64,000 nucleotides of DNA from Favolaschia claudopus (Eukaryota; Basidiomycota; Agaricomycetes; Agaricales; Mycenaceae): NCBI GenBank assembly GCA_037176885.1, contig JAWWNJ010000051.1, positions 620,001-684,000 of the forward strand, written 5' to 3'. Below, one piece after another: positions 62,416-64,000 of this stretch (position 1 is its first letter; each line of letters begins with the position of its first letter). Made by a program: the position numbers and the translations under genes. Under the pieces are notes generated by a model. That model made no database searches. It saw only the letters and a list, made by a program, of their open reading frames with translations, and was not told the DNA's origin.

Positions 62416-62971
62416 GAGCTTGCCATGAGCAAGTCGCGTCGACGCGCGAGAATAAAAGACAAGGGCATAACACGAAGACAGGGCTGTCCGGACATCAGGA
62501 AACCGGAATTCGCGAGATTTTGTGCACATAGAGCTCATGGCATGCTCCCAAACGCGTCGGAGGGCAGTCAGGAAGGCATAAGCCTGTCTCGGTAACCCAG
62601 CCGTTCATACGACATCATGATCCGCCTGACAGCGGAGATTCAAAACGTAGCGCAGAGATGTCGTATGAACGTCTGGGGCAATTCGATCGGCCGACCCCCC
62701 ATCGAGTCACAAAGCGTGACATTTGGGTGAGGGTTTGACAGCGCCACGCGGGTGATGTGACTCGATGGGGGGTGTTGCTATACGAATTGCCCCAGACGTT
62801 CCGGTGCCTTCTCTGCGTTATGTTTTGAAACTCCGCTGTCAGGCGGATCGCACCGGAACGTCTGGGTTACCGAGACAGGGCATAAGCAAGCCGTAATAGG
62901 CAGCAGGACGTGCAAGGGACGGAGATCAAGCGATCAAGCGGGACCTTCCCAAAAAGGAAGGTCCTTGGGTG
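62271..62971. repeat. 16-bp inverted repeat pair around the foldback element
   Basis: CACCCAAGGACCTTCC at 62272-62287 recurs inverted at 62956-62971. The right copy also forms a local hairpin GGACCTTCC-CAAAAA-GGAAGGTCC (62941-62964). The pair encloses the small open frame upstream part and the 297-bp foldback element. Confidence 0.6.
62583..62879. mobile_element. Foldback/MITE-like element with nested palindromes
   Basis: The outer ends are perfect inverses: CCTGTCTCGGTAACCCAG at 62583-62600 and its complement at 62862-62879. The arms extend inward about 130 bp with high similarity, closing with the perfect 17-bp pair CCCCCCATCGAGTCACA (62695-62711) / its inverse (62756-62772). GCATAAG flanks both sides (62576-62582 and 62880-62886), or GCATAAGC if one C is shared, an apparent 7-8 bp target duplication. 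Each arm also has its own hairpin: a 15-bp stem at 62602-62616/62657-62671 in the left arm and a 12-bp stem at 62796-62807/62850-62861 in the right. No coding capacity. An 8-bp duplication would point to a hAT-type transposase acting in trans. Confidence 0.8.
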
Positions 62972-63500
62972 GGCTTCAATTCCCTTCTTGTCTTCTTCCT
63001 CGGTATCACCACAACCAAGTTTGACTCATCGAGAAACAAGGCAACCACTCGACGGACTCGGACGCCCCATATTCTTTCTGCATTTTGTTCAAGTTCAGTC
63101 GATTGAATCTACCCTTGGATCTGGGCACCGAAGATTTGCTTGGCCTATGTTTCGACATTCGAGATCTCCATCATCTGCTTTTGCTGCGGGCACACAGCTT
63201 AAAAAAACGAGCAGACGCTCCGTACTGCACAAGTACGAAATCCATCTCGTGAAATTCCCATCCTTCCGAGAGGATGGGACTCATAGGAGCAACCTAAGCG
63301 CCCACAAGTTTACTGTCGTGGCAACATACGCGGTTGCTGCGATCGCTGTTCTCTTTCAAGGTATGAAATGCGGGGAAGATGCAGCAGACTGGTCCCCGCA
63401 CAAGGCAAATGAAGGTTGATAACATGGTATGGATACACTGTACAGAAACATAGATCCCCTCCGCTCAATCATCAATGTTTCTGGATCTTCCAGCACCTTT
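62880..63500. other. Region without a supported gene
   Basis: A plus-strand open frame (62910-63419) shows no splice-compatible neighbours and no recognisable domain. The 3' end of the DUF3421 gene on the minus strand probably reaches into the right side of this stretch. Confidence 0.35.
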
Positions 63501-63998
63501 ACACCGATCAGCGCTTCTCCATCGGTAAAAAATCAGGAAGGAGACGTACAGAATCTGGTAGTTGTTGCGGATAGCATGTTCACCGCCGCCAAAAGATACA
63601 TTGGCTGCACCACTGATAGATAGTGATTGGGTCAGAAATAGAAACAAAACAGATCCGTCGGAAACCTACAGATGGGTCCCTGTCTTTCCGGGAACGAGAA
63701 TTCCGTTCACCCTCGCGCAAGCGTGGTACAGCTTTTCGCGAATCGTCTCTTCGTACTAAGCGACGCGGGATGAGTCACGACAAGTTTAGTTTAGAGACAG
63801 AACATACCCCGCCTTCGATGGGAGTACGACCTTCAGGAATTCGTCCTTCTGAAGTCGTGACCCACTCCATGGTCAGCGGGTCAAACACTACAAGCATTCT
63901 CAGGTTATATCGCGCACAAGTGATGTTGCCTGCTAGCACTCACGCAACAAATCGTAGCGTCCTTGATGAGCCATCTCGCTGCCGCCATAAGGAACCAT
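63500..63998 (-). CDS. DUF3421 (DM9-like) domain protein, 5' end at or beyond the window edge
   Basis: Minus-strand exons give VPYGGSEMAHQGRYDLL (63998-63944), then LFDPLTMEWVTTSEGRIPEG with RTPIEGG, then EKLYHACARVNGILVPGKTG and, after an intron, GAANVSFGGGEHAIRN to about 63550. The G-x-LYHARA-VNG-x-x-PGKTG and FGGGEH pattern is the DUF3421 family, often lectin- or surface-binding proteins in animals and frequently multi-copy in mushrooms; the function in fungi is unknown. An ATG at 63998 may be the true start or internal, since the family often has further sequence before this block. The last exon and stop could not be placed with confidence, so the 63500 end is approximate. Confidence 0.68.
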
Positions 63999-64000
63999 GC

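Noticed and set aside
62910..63419. 169-codon plus-strand open frame left of the DUF3421 gene
   Set aside because: No recognised domain or credible splice partners, and the start follows repeat sequence; more likely chance.

Overview
The window looks like a piece of a filamentous basidiomycete (Agaricomycete) nuclear genome. Genes are dense and full of short GT-AG introns, mostly about 48 to 65 bp. The gene content is fungal: CipC-like stress proteins, a GH5 exo-1,3-beta-glucanase, xylulokinase, an HDEL-tagged ER DnaJ and a RasGAP with an IQGAP-type C terminus. A Tnp2-type transposase of the kind common in mushroom genomes supports this. The species cannot be named from sequence alone. All exon structures were inferred by hand from splice signals, reading frame and protein family.

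Left part (1-10.7 kb). The 3'-truncated end of an NmrA-like gene runs off the left edge. Two tandem CipC-like (DUF3759) genes follow. The second is cut in two by a 6.74 kb CACTA-superfamily transposon (3849-10587). The element has degenerate CACTA-type ends, a 3-bp GAG target duplication and subterminal AGGATGAA/TAGGTTG repeats. It carries three spliced genes that look intact: a 1011-aa Tnp2-like transposase and two passenger genes of unknown function. The lost last codons of the second CipC gene are still readable on the far side (10588-10701).

Middle part (11-45.5 kb) is ordinary housekeeping sequence. It holds an MDR-family reductase, a small membrane protein, the giant HEAT-repeat ribosome-biogenesis factor UTP20, xylulokinase and a Q-rich protein. 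Nine consecutive minus-strand genes follow: GH5 glucanase, glycerol-3-phosphate acyltransferase, an Rnl2-like RNA ligase, an uncharacterised acidic membrane protein, exportin-T, an F-box protein, an O-fucosyltransferase-like protein, exosome subunit RRP43 and aspartate-semialdehyde dehydrogenase. Several of these act in RNA maturation or export, but nothing shows they are coordinated.

Right part (45.6-64 kb) begins with cullin-3, divergent from the semialdehyde dehydrogenase. Two tandem paralogous secreted proteins of unknown function come next. Then follow an ER-lumenal type I DnaJ ending in HDEL, a divergent probably mitochondrial uncharacterised protein, an aspartic protease with altered catalytic motifs, a RasGAP, a 297-bp foldback (MITE-like) element with nested palindromes, and a DUF3421 protein that may continue past the right edge.

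The items most worth a second look are the CACTA insertion and its passenger genes, the nested-palindrome foldback element, the Rnl2-like ligase, and the atypical aspartic protease.
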